Positions 47,901 to 57,805 of a DNA stretch of 64,000 nucleotides are shown piece after piece. Positions within the stretch are counted from its first letter, which is position 1. Every line of letters begins with the position of its first letter. The notes beneath the pieces were generated by a model that ran no database searches, was not told where the DNA came from, and was given only the letters and a program-made list of their open reading frames with translations. The position numbers were made by a program, and so were the translations under genes. Origin of the DNA: Eublepharis macularius (lineage: Eukaryota > Chordata > Lepidosauria > Squamata > Eublepharidae). The stretch spans positions 20,170,001 to 20,234,000 of the forward strand of contig NC_072801.1 in NCBI RefSeq assembly GCF_028583425.1. Reading direction: 5' to 3'.

Positions 47901-50401
47901 TGTTAAACTTGACTCTGGTTTCCACACACACTCCAACACCCAGGCATTCCAAAGGAAGGGCAGGGCAACCTCCAGATTGAGAAAAGTACTAAAAGCTTTT
48001 CTAGTATTGATCAGGAGCTAACCGAGCGCAGTCCAGGAGATGCTTAAGCCAAGCTAATGTGCTTAGGTCAGCTATGTATCTGCTTGACTCCCTGCTGACG
48101 CAGCCCCAGAGTGAGCAGGTCTACCCTCGCAATCGGAGAGAGCTAGGAAAGGTGCTTTCCTAGCACCTGCACTAGGAGGGAAGGAGGAAGGGCTGTGGCT
48201 CAGTGCTGGAGCCTCTGCTTGGCATGCAGAAGGTCCCAGGTTCAATCCCTGATGTCTCCAGTTAAAAGGTCCAGGCAGTAAGTAATGGGAAAGACTCTGA
48301 GAGGGCAGCTGCCAGTCAGAGTAGACAATACCGGCCTTGACAGAGCAATGCTCTGATTCTGTATAAGGCAGCTTCATGTGTCCATGAGTATCCTTATAGT
48401 TGCAAACTACCAGGGATTGAACTGGGGGGGGGGTGTTTTAATGCAAAGCAGGTGGCCTCACCCAGAGTCACAGCCCTCGCCTAGGGGCAGGATAACTCTT
48501 GATTCTAAGAAATGGTTTCTTTGCAGTGGAGGCTTGGAGCGGCCTCTCAAATGACTGGCTTTCCCCCAAGGCCTTGGCTTCTGGGGAGCACAGGCTCTCC
48601 AAGCCTCGATTGAGCTGGCTGGCATCTCCCTCCAGAATCCCTGTGATTTCGTTCTGTATCGTCAGCCTGCCAGTGTCAACATGGCTTTGGGCTTCTATTA
48701 TGTTCAGGATCTTTCAAATCTGCACCCTTGAGAGACTACACCCGCTTGACTGGATCTTCGGTGCTCCATGGTGGTGGTGGGGGGGGAGGTTGCTCCTGCC
48801 ATGGCCTTGGGTTGTGGCCCAGTGGGCGCCTTGGATGGGCTGCAGCTCTCGATGTCTTCTCCCCCACCCCATCCTCAAAGTGGAACACAGTATGAGTTCA
48901 GTCCATCAGCCACGGAGGGGTGAGGGTGAAAGCAAGGGTAAGCTATTGCAGGCCTGTATTTTAAAAACTCACTTTGCCTCTGGCCTTTGTTCCTAAGCTG
49001 CAACTGCTGATTATTTGGGGTGGGGGTGGGTTGCTTCCGAGTAGTCATTTTGCTGCCGAGAAGCCCGAGGTTGCAGACAGGATTTTGATTCATTCCTGTA
49101 TTTTCCTGTTCTTTGTTAAAGTGTTGAAAACTTGCCAGCAGCATCCTTTGCATTGTACACGTAACATAGTTTTGGAACAACTGGACTGGGTGGGGGGGGG
49201 GGGGAAGAGTTGCCAGCAACCTCTTGTATCTATGCTTGGACTGGGATTGGCGGGGGCAGCCTTCATGGCAGGATTTGGGCTTTTAGTGCTTGGGCAGGCA
49301 CTGGCTTTGTGTTGCCTCTTGTACCAGCGGCACTAAGCCTGGAAAATGCCAAAGAGGGTGGGAGGGCATGCCTTCTCTCTTTTGCAACTCATAGTACGCC
49401 TCTGGTGGTGACATTGAGCTCCAAGATACACCCGCTTTTTTATTTTATTTACTCATTTACACCCCTCATCTCTCTCCAGAGCGGCTGACATCATTTGCTC
49501 CTCCTCCATTTTATCCTCACAACAACCCTGTAAGGTTGGTTTGGCTGAGAGACAGTGACTAGTTCAAGGGTCACCCAGTGATTTTTCCATGGTAGAGCGG
49601 GGGTTCGAACCTGAGTCTCCCAGACCCAAATCCAATATTCTAATCACATCCCACTGGCTGTTCCGAGAGCAGTAGTGTTCTTTTCAGATCTGGACCCCTT
49701 TTCAAATGCTGGACTTGTGTAAAGTGCTATAACTCTTTCTTTCTCAGGGCAAATCTGCACCCGTGTGTTCCTTCTATTCTAGGAATTGTATCACTAGGGG
49801 GAAGGAGAGGTCTTTAGAGATCAGCCCTTTAAGGACAGGCCTATCAGCAGCAGTCAGTCATGATAACTGCACAGCGCCTCCATGTAGGGAGGTAGTCTAC
49901 CTGTTCTAGCAAGCAAGGGAAGACTGTTCCATTCATGGTCCGCTTGCAGGCTTTCCGGAAACGTCAAGTGACCCTCCCTGTCCTTAACAGGAGGCTGGAC
50001 TTCATGGCCTCAAATGCTGATCCACCGAGACTTTTCTGGGGTTCTGAAGTCAGAGGAGAGTACTAGATCAGATTACCTGTAGGGCCAAGGGGCAGAGCTT
50101 CAGTCACAATAGCAGAGGCAGAATTATGCAAACTAAGGAAATAATTGTTTGCATTTGCATAACTTATACAGGTAGTCAAGTTCATTTTTCCCTTGGGGCA
50201 GATTTGTCATAGTCCAGATTGGGTGGCGGTGGGGGTTAACTTGGGGATCTGCAACCCTCCGAGCTTTCCCAGCAAGAACAATCTTTGCAGGAAACACCCA
50301 ACATTCGTGTCATTTTATCTTGCAGCGTCCCCGTGTCGCTCCCTGGCTTTGGCCTCCTGGGAATCAAAGACAACAACTGTCTTGTGCCTGCTCCCCGTTA
50401 A
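26961..50401 (+). CDS. REXO5: REXO5, RNA exonuclease 5 with two RRM-like domains (19 coding exons)
   Basis: A nuclear/nucleolar 3'-5' RNA exonuclease (NEF-sp, LOC81691 family), linked in other animals to snoRNA and rRNA 3' trimming. Coding exons: 26961-27086, 29739-29860, 30200-30326, 34154-34238, 34781-34888, 35470-35558, 35877-35992, 36819-36957, 38612-38706, 39229-39331, 40162-40283, 41320-41410, 42134-42244, 42343-42480, 43462-43554, 43965-44184, 46754-46956, 47727-47836, 50326-50401. Phases agree, giving 757 codons plus TAA (human 774). The start ATG at 26961 has A at -3 and G at +4. A basic KKPRK near residue 24 may be an NLS. DEDDh residues: GLDCEM (Asp216, Glu218), GHSLNFD (Asp299), His347 and Asp352. 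RRM-like folds lie about 488-560 and 583-655. The intron after 34888 uses a GC donor. The first-exon donor at 27087 (gtattt) is weak, and the 42343 acceptor has an in-phase alternative at 42349; these two are the least certain junctions. Confidence 0.93.
27130..28035 (+). mobile_element. L2-like LINE 3' end, relatively intact RT C-terminal frame
   Basis: The frame 27146-27682 encodes the distal reverse-transcriptase region typical of L2/CR1-group LINEs: RSLGVTLDATLS, SRLDYCNSLYAGLP, LVQNAAARVFTGT, LHWLPV and VFKALHGLGP. The 3' end GCCGCCCTGAGCC...GGTATAAATCGAATAAAATAAATAAT is an L2-type tail. It is 5' truncated and lies about 45 bases after the REXO5 first-coding-exon donor. Confidence 0.85.
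28075..28240 (-). mobile_element. Degraded type A SINE, minus strand
   Basis: Reversed order of type A parts: GGCTCTCTGGTGTCTCAAGC, then CTGAACCTGAGGCCTTCT, then CTGAGCCATGG. In REXO5 intron 27087-29738. Confidence 0.5.
28310..28445 (+). mobile_element. Type B SINE fragment
   Basis: GTGACCTTGGGCTGGGCGCT, TAGCCTAATCTACTCACAGG. Confidence 0.6.
30503..30722 (-). mobile_element. Type B SINE, minus strand
   Basis: GTGGGGATTCGAACCCAGGT, then CGAACCACTACACCACACTG, with the reversed middle before it. Confidence 0.8.
31190..31290 (+). mobile_element. Type A SINE head fragment
   Basis: AGCAGGGATACAGCTCAGGG, GGCAGAGCGCACGCCATGTG and ACAAGGTCAATCC resemble the tRNA-like head. Confidence 0.5.
31575..31802 (-). 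mobile_element. Type B SINE, minus strand
   Basis: TTAGCCTCACAACAACCTCC, GGTCACCTGGTGAGCTTTTG, then GATTCAAACTTGGGGTCTCT. Confidence 0.78.
32225..32660 (-). mobile_element. Possible second Penelope-like tail remnant
   Basis: The AT-rich block 32250-32430 has the same style (CAATACAA..., GTGCAAAGTGCA) as the untranslated part of the Penelope-like fossil at 44560-44700. On the minus strand near 32530-32557 it reads TGAGGA, a short hairpin, then GTGAAACGGGG, resembling the motif at 44852-44885. No coding part was recognised. Confidence 0.35.
33436..33960 (-). mobile_element. L2-like LINE 3' fragment, minus strand
   Basis: Starts with (TGAT)n, the tail read in reverse, then TTGTATTCCGCCCTC. From about 33740-33870 it matches the reversed end of the L2-like coding region seen at 61900-62160 (CTGGTGGAACAGCTCTGTCTTACAGG, split for length). 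It lies in the REXO5 intron 30327-34153. Confidence 0.75.
36322..36532 (+). mobile_element. Type B SINE
   Basis: AACTAGGATCTGGAAGACAA, CATGGAAGCTCACTGGGTAA, tail GGGTATAAATGAGG. In the REXO5 intron 35993-36818. Confidence 0.78.
38826..38935 (+). mobile_element. Type B SINE 3' part
   Basis: TTAGGCCTACCTCACAGGGT, then GATAAAATGAGGGAATGGAG. Starts about 120 bases after a REXO5 exon. Confidence 0.7.
39610..39765 (+). mobile_element. Type A SINE, internally shortened
   Basis: Head GAGGCTGTAGCATAATGCCA, then GAAGGTCCCAGGTTCAATCC, followed by a shortened body. In the REXO5 intron 39332-40161. Confidence 0.65.
41037..41230 (+). mobile_element. Type B-like SINE
   Basis: TCTCTGGTTCGAATCTCACC (B box) then AATCTACCTTGCATGGTTGT. 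Ends shortly before the REXO5 exon at 41320. Confidence 0.6.
42781..42887 (+). mobile_element. Truncated copy of the ATCCAGAGGAG retroposon
   Basis: Flanked by the 10-bp duplication AATACCACAG (42771-42780 and 42888-42897). It holds only one arm, ending after TAGCATAAGCT. It lies in the REXO5 intron 42481-43461. Confidence 0.7.
43278..43400 (+). mobile_element. Type B SINE 3' part
   Basis: CTCAGCCTAGTCTACCTCAC, then GGGTTGTTGTGAAGAGGA and an AATAAAAATG-rich tail. Confidence 0.65.
44474..46182 (-). mobile_element. Penelope-like retroelement fossil with GIY-YIG region
   Basis: The minus strand carries the C-terminal part of a Penelope-like element: the RT end (NLDYLDVTIYR, HPRKLKDNIPLGQFLRLKR) and a GIY-YIG endonuclease region (VIYVIQCKCPLLYVGSTTRP) followed by the usual EN tail. 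It is flanked by 14-bp direct repeats AATGCTTCCGGTGA at 44460-44473 and 46183-46196. A 52-bp arm at 44514-44565 is repeated in inverted orientation at 46131-46182, a terminal arrangement known for this family. It is 5' truncated and a fossil. It lies in the REXO5 intron 44185-46753. Confidence 0.88.
47292..47500 (-). mobile_element. Type A SINE, minus strand
   Basis: Reversed type A: CAGCGGCTCTCTGGGGTCTC, AACTGGAGATGCCAGGGA, then ATGAACCTGGGACCTTCTGC. In the REXO5 intron 46957-47726. Confidence 0.75.
48184..48388 (+). mobile_element. Near full-length type A SINE
   Basis: Head GGGCTGTGGCTCAGTGCTGG, then AGAAGGTCCCAGGTTCAATC, body CCAGTTAAAAGGTCCAGGCA, tail GTATAAGGCAGCTTCATGTG. The best-preserved copy here. 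In the last REXO5 intron (47837-50325). Confidence 0.88.
49436..49665 (-). mobile_element. Type B SINE, minus strand
   Basis: TTTATTTTATTTACTCATTT tail, TTATCCTCACAACAACCCTG, then GTTCGAACCTGAGTCTCCCA. Confidence 0.8.
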
Positions 50402-51495
50402 CCCATTGGGTTGGACATCCTCTCCCCCTTCGTTTTGCAAACAGATTGGTTGTGGTGCAGGCCTCTAAAACTGATCTTGTCCAATCTTTTTCATGCTTGC
50501 TGATGTTTTAAAAGATGAAATCTCTTCGAAGAAGCCAGACCACTTGCTGTCCAGCATTCCTGCCATTTCATTCAGCTGGCTGTTAACCAAACGCTGTCGA
50601 GGAAAAGAAGCTAGCTGCAGTTGAGGGAGGGGGGCGGTCTGTGTGCATGTGTTTGCGATATGTGGAACAATATGACCTGGAAGGACACGGCGAGTTTGCA
50701 AATGAGTTTTCAAAGGGCCCTGTTTTCGTGTTTAGCGACCCTACACCAGCCAGCCAGGGCAAAGCACCTCCAGAAAAGCACCATTTTGCTTAACAAGGAC
50801 TACCCACAGTTCTTTGCCTCTTTGGGACCCCATAATTAAGTTCCCTCAGATGGCTTCAGCATTCTTCACCACACACGGAAACAGCACACTTCAGAGAAGA
50901 ACAGAAAAAACCCACTAACATTTACCCTAAGGAAAATGGAATCTGTGATTCATGAATTTTTGGTCCTTTTCCACACTTTGTCAAAGGAAAAGTTTCAGCC
51001 CAAATGCAGCAAAAGGAGAGAGGAAGGGAGAAACTGCAACAGAGGAACGAATGTGTGAAGACGTGGGAGCTGGTTAGAAAACCCACCTCACTGCAACCTT
51101 AAGATGGCTGGCAGGCTCTAACAATCCCTGCACCAAAGGGTGCGTTTCTAAGCATGTGCAGAATATTTCTACTCGTACTGTGATTTTTAAAAAATGGATC
51201 TAAACAAGAATTGTCTCCCAGGCATCCATAGTGTGATATTTTTGAGAGGCGTGAGGGGAGGATGAAGAGAACATCACTTCAAGCTGGATGTAATTTCAGG
51301 GGAGGAAATGCACAACTTTTGCTGTTGGTAAAGGTGGACTGATGCTGATGCTGCTGGCAGCTTTGGCAGGCAGCTCTTGCCCTAGAGTGTCTTAAAATAA
51401 AGATGGGACAACATTTTAAAAGGAGAGATTTCTCTCCTTTCTGGCTAATGTCCAGTTTACTGTTCATCCTTTCTTTGCTTTAAAAAACTGTTTAT
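50402..51495 (+). other. REXO5 3'UTR and flank
   Basis: Unique-looking sequence after the REXO5 stop. The first strong AATAAA seen is at 51396-51401, a candidate polyadenylation signal. No other gene was recognised. Confidence 0.35.
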
Positions 51496-51497
51496 AG

Positions 51498-51712
51498 ATC
51501 CAGAGGAGTTAGCCATGTTAGTCTGTATTTGCAAAATAGTAAAGAGTCCAGTAGCACCTTTAAGACTAACCAACTTTATTGTAGCATAAGCTTTCGGGAA
51601 CCACAGCTCTCTTCGTCAAATGCATCTGACAGAGAGAGCTGTGGTTCTCGAAAGCTTATGCTACAATAAAGTTGGTTTAGTCTTAAAGGTGCTACTGGAT
51701 TCTTTACTATTT
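51498..51712. mobile_element. Second copy of the inverted-repeat retroposon
   Basis: Same start (ATCCAGAGGAG) and same head-to-head arms as the element at 59299-59500: CCAGTAGCACCTTTAAGACT in one arm and its reverse complement in the other. The hammerhead-like core (51626-51653) is slightly degraded. No clean target duplication was found. Confidence 0.7.
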
Positions 51713-52009
51713 AAAAAAATGGTGTTGAACAAAAATAATGACTTTGATCTGTATGCTTTCCATTCAAGTTTTTATGCCTGGTTCTTCCCTGCTCCCTCCA
51801 ACTCCTATAAATGCCTTTCCATCTCTTTCACACCTCCATCTCTTGTTCATGTCCTCTTTTTACATGTGAGCGAATTCACACCATGTGCTGGTAGCAGCCC
51901 AGTGTGCAAACTTTGGAGTGTACTATCTGCGGCCACCGCTCTGCGACTGAGCTGGGAACGGGCCACACTGCAACCAGTCCATGCATTTTGTGTGTTGGGA
52001 CTCAAAGCA

Positions 52010-52190
52010 GAACATCGTTCTACCCATCTCCATTTTCTTACAACAATCCTGCGAAATAGGGTCAAGCTGAAAGTATGTGACAGGTGCAAGGTCACCAGCG
52101 AGCTTCTATGGTAGAAGTGGGGATTTCAACTATGAATTTCCCCAGATCCTAGTCCAATACTGTATCCATTACACCATGCAGCTCTCTCAC
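52010..52190 (-). mobile_element. Type B SINE, minus strand, degraded
   Basis: TTTTCTTACAACAATCCTGC, AGGTCACCAGCGAGCTTCTA, then CCATTACACCATGCAGC. Confidence 0.6.
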
Positions 52191-52842
52191 ATCCAGAGAG
52201 GTAAGGAAAAAGTATGTTACAGTGAAAATTCCTCACCAAATCCAGTCAAAAGGGTGAGCGCACATTCACTGTAGTCTCATCAGTGGGCACGCATGAACAC
52301 TCCTAATAGCAGTTCCAGAATCTCACTGTGCATCCAGTTCTATGACTCACAGTACTCGCCAGGCTACACGTCCAGCACAATGCTCAAATCCACTTTGGCT
52401 TTGTTCCAAGCTAGAAGGTGACCTTTTTTCCGGAATCGTACCACTTCAGACCACAGATGGGGAGATCTCACATGTCCAAATGTTACATATAGAAAACTAG
52501 CTACCAGATCTAGTGCAGTACTCTGACTTAACAAGTGAATTGATGTTATTTCACTTTGAAATTTCACACACGCACACACCACATCTATTTTGTGTAAGCA
52601 GTGTAATATCTCAAGGAGAAGACTTTTCTTCCCTCCAGAAGCCAAGATGTGTACCTGGGGCTTTTATCCAGGCACTGATGAGACTCAGTTCTGCACAGCT
52701 TCTTCGGTGACTGTGTCGTGCACCTTCAGGTTGTATCTCAGGACTGAAAAGCAGTAGCCACTTCCATGACAAAGCTTTTGAGCGATGGGATGCGGCTCCC
52801 ACAGTGGTCCACATGTGTCCCTGCCCCATCAGGTTTAGAACC

Positions 52843-52905
52843 ACAAGAGTAGACAACACTGAATTTGATGGACCCAGTGATCTAAAGGCAGCTTCATATG
52901 ATGAG
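52843..52905 (+). mobile_element. Type A SINE tail fragment
   Basis: AGAGTAGACAACACTGAATT, then AAAGGCAGCTTCATATGATG. Confidence 0.6.
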
Positions 52906-55339
52906 ACCAATCGTTAAAAGCAAAATGAGCCACCCATGGGCAAGGGAGGGTCGTGACATACTTGGGGAAGGACTCCGGTGGATTTTTAAAAATTAACCAA
53001 TCAAAAAAGCTATCTTTGAAGAAGACAGAGCATGCTCTCTGTGGCACAAAACGCTGAGGGCAGCCAAGAATTAGTGAGAAGTGGGGAGGGGGAAGCAGCA
53101 ATAGGAAAATTGGGCCCATTCAGGTCCATTGCTGTTCATAGGAAATGAATCGGAGGGGAAGGATTCCAGATCCTTTATCGCCTCTCCCACTCCATAGCGG
53201 CTCACAGGACCCCAGCTTTGTTTGTTTGTCTGGAGCTGTAGAGATGTCCAAAGAGAGACTCGCAGAGAAGCAGAGTAACCGCTCCAAATTTGGAAAGTGT
53301 ATTAGCGCAAGCTCACCGGCTGCCGAGCAGTATCTCCACTGGCACTGTTCAGCTGAGCATTTCAGGCAGAGGCCATTGTGGCGTGCAAAGACCACAGCCG
53401 AGGAAGAGTGCCAAGAAAAAGCTGGCATGCCACCGCCTCCTCCCACAAATATAGCAGAAGGTTCCCTCCCCTTTCAATTTTGTTTTGAATGTCAGAAATA
53501 TTAATCTTGTCAGAAAAGAGGCGGGGATGGATGGAGAAAACAGAGCCCAAGAAGCAAAACTTAACAAAAGGAAGCCACAACCTAATTTGGAGCGGGGGAG
53601 GAATATTTATTTTTAATGCCTCTGGGTGGATTGTTTTGCAAGAGTAGCCTGGGCAGAGGCACTCAGAAGGAAAAGCATTTTGCTCCTTGGTAAGAGACCA
53701 CCTGGTTGAATTCAGGCCTGCTATTGGGATCAAGAGGGGCGGGGGGGAAGCCCAGAATTCACCAGCATCATCAGCCCTTTTGGAGCCTGCAACAGTTCAC
53801 TGATGAAAAACAAGGTTGTAGGGAAGAGTTCAAATTCCTCATCCTTGCAGTATCAATCCAGAAACCTTCCACTTTGCTTTCCCTTTTGCCTTGTGCCAAC
53901 CAAACATCCAATTCCTTATTTTCGCTGTTTTCTGGTTCCTCGAATCAAAATTTCTCCATAAGGTCTATGAATTTTCCCTGTTATTCATGCAACAAGAGAT
54001 CGGCTACATGATAAGTAAAACAGAGTTGGACTTGCCTGTAACTGATGCTTATTGAGCATTCTTCGGAGCTGTCTCACATGTGAACGGCATATGCACAAGC
54101 CCTGCCACAGGCATTCCAAAAGCTGACAGCACAGGGCACTTTTGCACCCTTCAGTGCAGTTTGTGACCATAGTGCCCATACTGTATGTGGGAGAGCACTT
54201 CCCTTCCTCACTTCAATAAAGCTGCCACTAGAGACCAAAACAGGAATCCTGAGAACTCACAGTGGGCATAGAGGGAGAGAGGTGTGCCTGCACCAGAGAA
54301 TACTCAATGAGTATCAGTTATATGTAAGTACAATCATATTTTCATTGCTGTCTTCTGTGCAGCTCCACACAGAAGAATGGAGAGCTAACTTACCAGAAGT
54401 GGGTGCAAAGCTCTTAACACAACAAGCTATGGAGGACTACTTTGCCTACAGTAGAAGTCAGTCCTTGAGTCCACATCAACAGCATAGTGGTAGATGGAGT
54501 AGACCATGTGGCTGCCCTTTATGTGTCCAGTAGCGAGGATCAATGCAGGACAGTGGGACAGGAATCCTGGGCCCTGGCTGAATGGGCTGTGATTCCCACT
54601 GGGCATTCAACATTGGTCATTCATGATAAACCACCTCCACTTGTGGTGCCTGGTGCTGATGGGCTCCTTGAGTGTAACACAGTACTCCCAATATGACCAC
54701 ATCACAGATTTGTACTTCCTGCCTAATAAGTGTGCTCTAGATCAACGGGTGAAATACCACGTTTTGAAAACCTCCTCCTCCCTACCCCCCAAAGCCCCTC
54801 CTCCAGAGCCAGCTACAAGGTAAAATGCATGCCCCCACCCCCCGCCAGAAGCCACTGCAGTAATCCCACCAGATAGCATTTCTCCATATAAAATCTCCAA
54901 AGCACAGGCTTACTGTAAATTCATTTATGAGTTTAATAACCAAGGTTTGGTTCTCAAGTCCTCAGGAGCTGAACCTTCAAGCATGTGGTTAAATACTTTG
55001 CAAGGTCAAGTGAGAGGGTTCAGGGCCTTTGGGACCTAGTTAACACAAGACAAAGTCTCCCCCCCCCTCCTCATTTTAGGCACAAAACTTCCTTTGTAAT
55101 TAGCCAATAAAAAATAACATCAACAGAATGCACATGCAGTCTTAACATGAAAGAAAGAGCTCCTACAGGGACTCCAGACGGGGCCGCAGGAGTCGCCAGC
55201 TGCACCTTTAAAACCAAGCACCTTTGGGAGGCATTTGCAATTTTTAAAAAAGGTATCTTAATGTATTAAATATTAATAGAAACCAACAAAATTAACGTCA
55301 AACCCCCCACTGCTGACAAGCAAGAGATGTCAATTTCAA
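52906..55339. other. Intergenic stretch between REXO5 and DCUN1D3, nothing recognised
   Basis: No exon homologous to a known gene, no RNA gene and no clear repeat was seen. At 53120-53735 several open frames of about 100-120 codons overlap on both strands; none has recognisable domains or splice-linked partners. Confidence 0.4.
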
Positions 55340-57805
55340 GTATTTATTTATTTTTGTAAATTTTAAATCTTCCCCCCGCTGTTAGTGACTGAAAACGGAG
55401 ACGAACCATATTGATGGAACTATCCCTATGGGGCAGGTAATATTCCCCCCCCCCAAAAATACCTGTGCAAACTTGGGAGGGGAACCAAAATGCTACAGCT
55501 AAGTGATGCCATGTCTGCCGTCTTGCCATCCTGCGCAAGAAAGCTATACAGCAGTGCAGGATCCACACTTGCACACTCAGCTCATTGGCAAGATTACCCC
55601 GTAGCAGAAACAGGCCTAGAGGGAAGGCTTTGCAGAACACCTGCCCAGCCAACACTGCGGGAGGAACAGGCTGTCACTGCCGAGTCTGAAGCTCCTTACA
55701 AACATCCTGCCCTCCTTAGAACATGACAGAATTGTAAGCAGATTCAGAACGCAGCTCATCTAAGCCATCAACTCATCAAGAGAGAAAGAGAGATTGTGTT
55801 TGTTTTTAAATTAAGCATACTTTGAGCCTTCATTGCAAGCCTGAAAATAAAATTTTATACTTAAAAAATGTAGCGTGGAGGTCAGGTTCATTTCCCAAGA
55901 AAGCCTCAGCAATCATCCCTTTTACCAAAGGTTTTTTAAATGTTGACATTTTTAAAAGTCAGTTAATTCTGCCAGTGTTAATAAAACTCCCTTTTTAAGG
56001 TCACAACAGTTTCAAGCAAGCCAATAGTTCCAAGTACATGTTTTTGTTTGAAAAGAAAAAGAAATAAAAGATAAATTCAGTCCTATTGAAACATCGTTTA
56101 AGTCAGCCCAAATCAAGATGCCAGCCAGGTTGCCGCTTAAGGCCATACTTTTTAATAAAATAAATCTTCTGGGCCTTTCAATGGCTGTCTGAGAAGCAGA
56201 AACATCAGATTTGTTGCACTGGTGGTGTGCTATAAGATACAATGGTTAAATCTTGGTCTGGAACGCAGTGCAGGAGGGGCTTTGCCAGAAACACAGCAGC
56301 AATCAGACTTATCAGATGTAAATTTTCTCATGGAGGTGGAGGGAAGGGGCAGGGAGAAAGGGGGCGACATTAACTACGATTGAGCAATTCAAACTTAAGA
56401 AATGGGTGGGAGGGGACAAAATATTAGAGCAAGTTCCAACCCTGGTATGATATACTCGTCAGCCAAAGAAAGTAATACTTTTATACAGAAAGTATAAAAA
56501 TTAAAGCAGAAGGTTGTGGAGGGTGTTTTTGAAGGGGTAAGAAATTGCCACTTCTGCCAACATTAAGTTAAAACCTTGGAGCATAACTTGCCTTTGGCTT
56601 TTAAAGTTAAGTAAAGATGCTTTTGCAGGACTGTGAAAAATATGGTCCTTAATCTAAAAAGGAGAGAGGCTCCCGCTTGGAAAAAAATCAATGGCCTCTA
56701 CGAAGAGGGGATGCACTATTCTTTTGATGCACTTTGCAGAAAGCATGTACTGGTCAGTTACAGGTCTGCAAGCTGTCAGGAGACCCTAATGCCCGTCCTA
56801 ATGGTCCTTTTAGCTCTGGAGAAGGAAGAATTGGAGAGAAAATACCTCCACAAGCCTTCTAAGGGGCTGCTATTAGCCAAACCACTGCCAAGTCACTGCT
56901 GGGGGTTTTAGGAAAAAACCACACCCCTTTATGGTCATGTTGGGATGCCAAGGGAGTAGAAAGAGCCTGCTGTTAAAAATGAGCCTCAAGTTATGGCTCA
57001 CTGGGACAGGGGACGCTCTGGGGTCTCAGGAAAGTAAAAGAAGCCCTCTTTAGAGAGAAAGTTGGCTGTTTTGTCTCATGGCTGAATCTACAAAAAGAGG
57101 TTACTAAAAGCTCCACCAGATGGCAGGTACAAAGGGTTTTTTTAACCAAAAAAAAAAAAGTCGCCTCATTAAAAGGGGGGGGGCTGACTTATAAGAAGCT
57201 AGCCAGGCTATATGAAAGGAAAATGCTGCTTTCATTGGCTTTCAGAGTCTTATTCACCTGGAAATTAATGCGTTTGTAGTTAACAGTTAACACTGTTATC
57301 AATTGTGGTACACATCTTAAAATTAATTACAACTTTAAAATAAAAAAATCCAACAATGTAAACAGCATTACACACAGTATAAACCTGTCCTGAAGGAAAA
57401 AAACAACCATGTTGCAGAATGTCAAATCTGGCACTGTATAATTTAGCAATGTTAATTTAAACCTCACCAAAAAGGTTTGTTTTTGTTTAAGTTGTGCAAC
57501 CAAGGTCAAGACATAATTATCTCAAAATCTGAAACCTGTTTCAAAAAAAAGAAAATGAGAAAAATAATTGTTTAACTTGCAAACGGAATCAAACATTCCA
57601 GGAAAAGAACAGGAATAACCCAAAACTTTTTTTTTATAAATGAAAGTGCCTAAAATATGGATCTGGTATTTTAGAGCCCTTTCAGGTAACAAGGCAGAGA
57701 AAGGTGTAAAGTAGAAAAATCTGGAGCGTCTGTAAATTCCAGAGGAGTCCAGAGCTTACAAATGATGAAGGGTTCAACAGGGGGCGGCCAACATGTTCAC
57801 GGCCG
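55340..57805 (-). other. DCUN1D3: Probable DCUN1D3 3'UTR
   Basis: About 2.5 kb of AT-rich, mostly repeat-free DNA follows the DCUN1D3 stop on the minus strand, ending near TTTATT copies at 55343-55352 (AATAAA on the minus strand). Known DCUN1D3 transcripts have long 3'UTRs. It has several poly-A/poly-T tracts and no other gene. The 29-bp segment at 55824-55852 recurs at 63807-63835. Confidence 0.5.

Noticed and set aside
48190-48260. tRNA gene
   Set aside because: The A- and B-box-like sequence is the head of a type A SINE with body and tail; the same holds for all other tRNA-like hits here.
53145-53504. 119-codon plus-strand open frame as a new gene
   Set aside because: No recognised domain, no splice structure and competing frames on the opposite strand; kept only as a low-interest finding.
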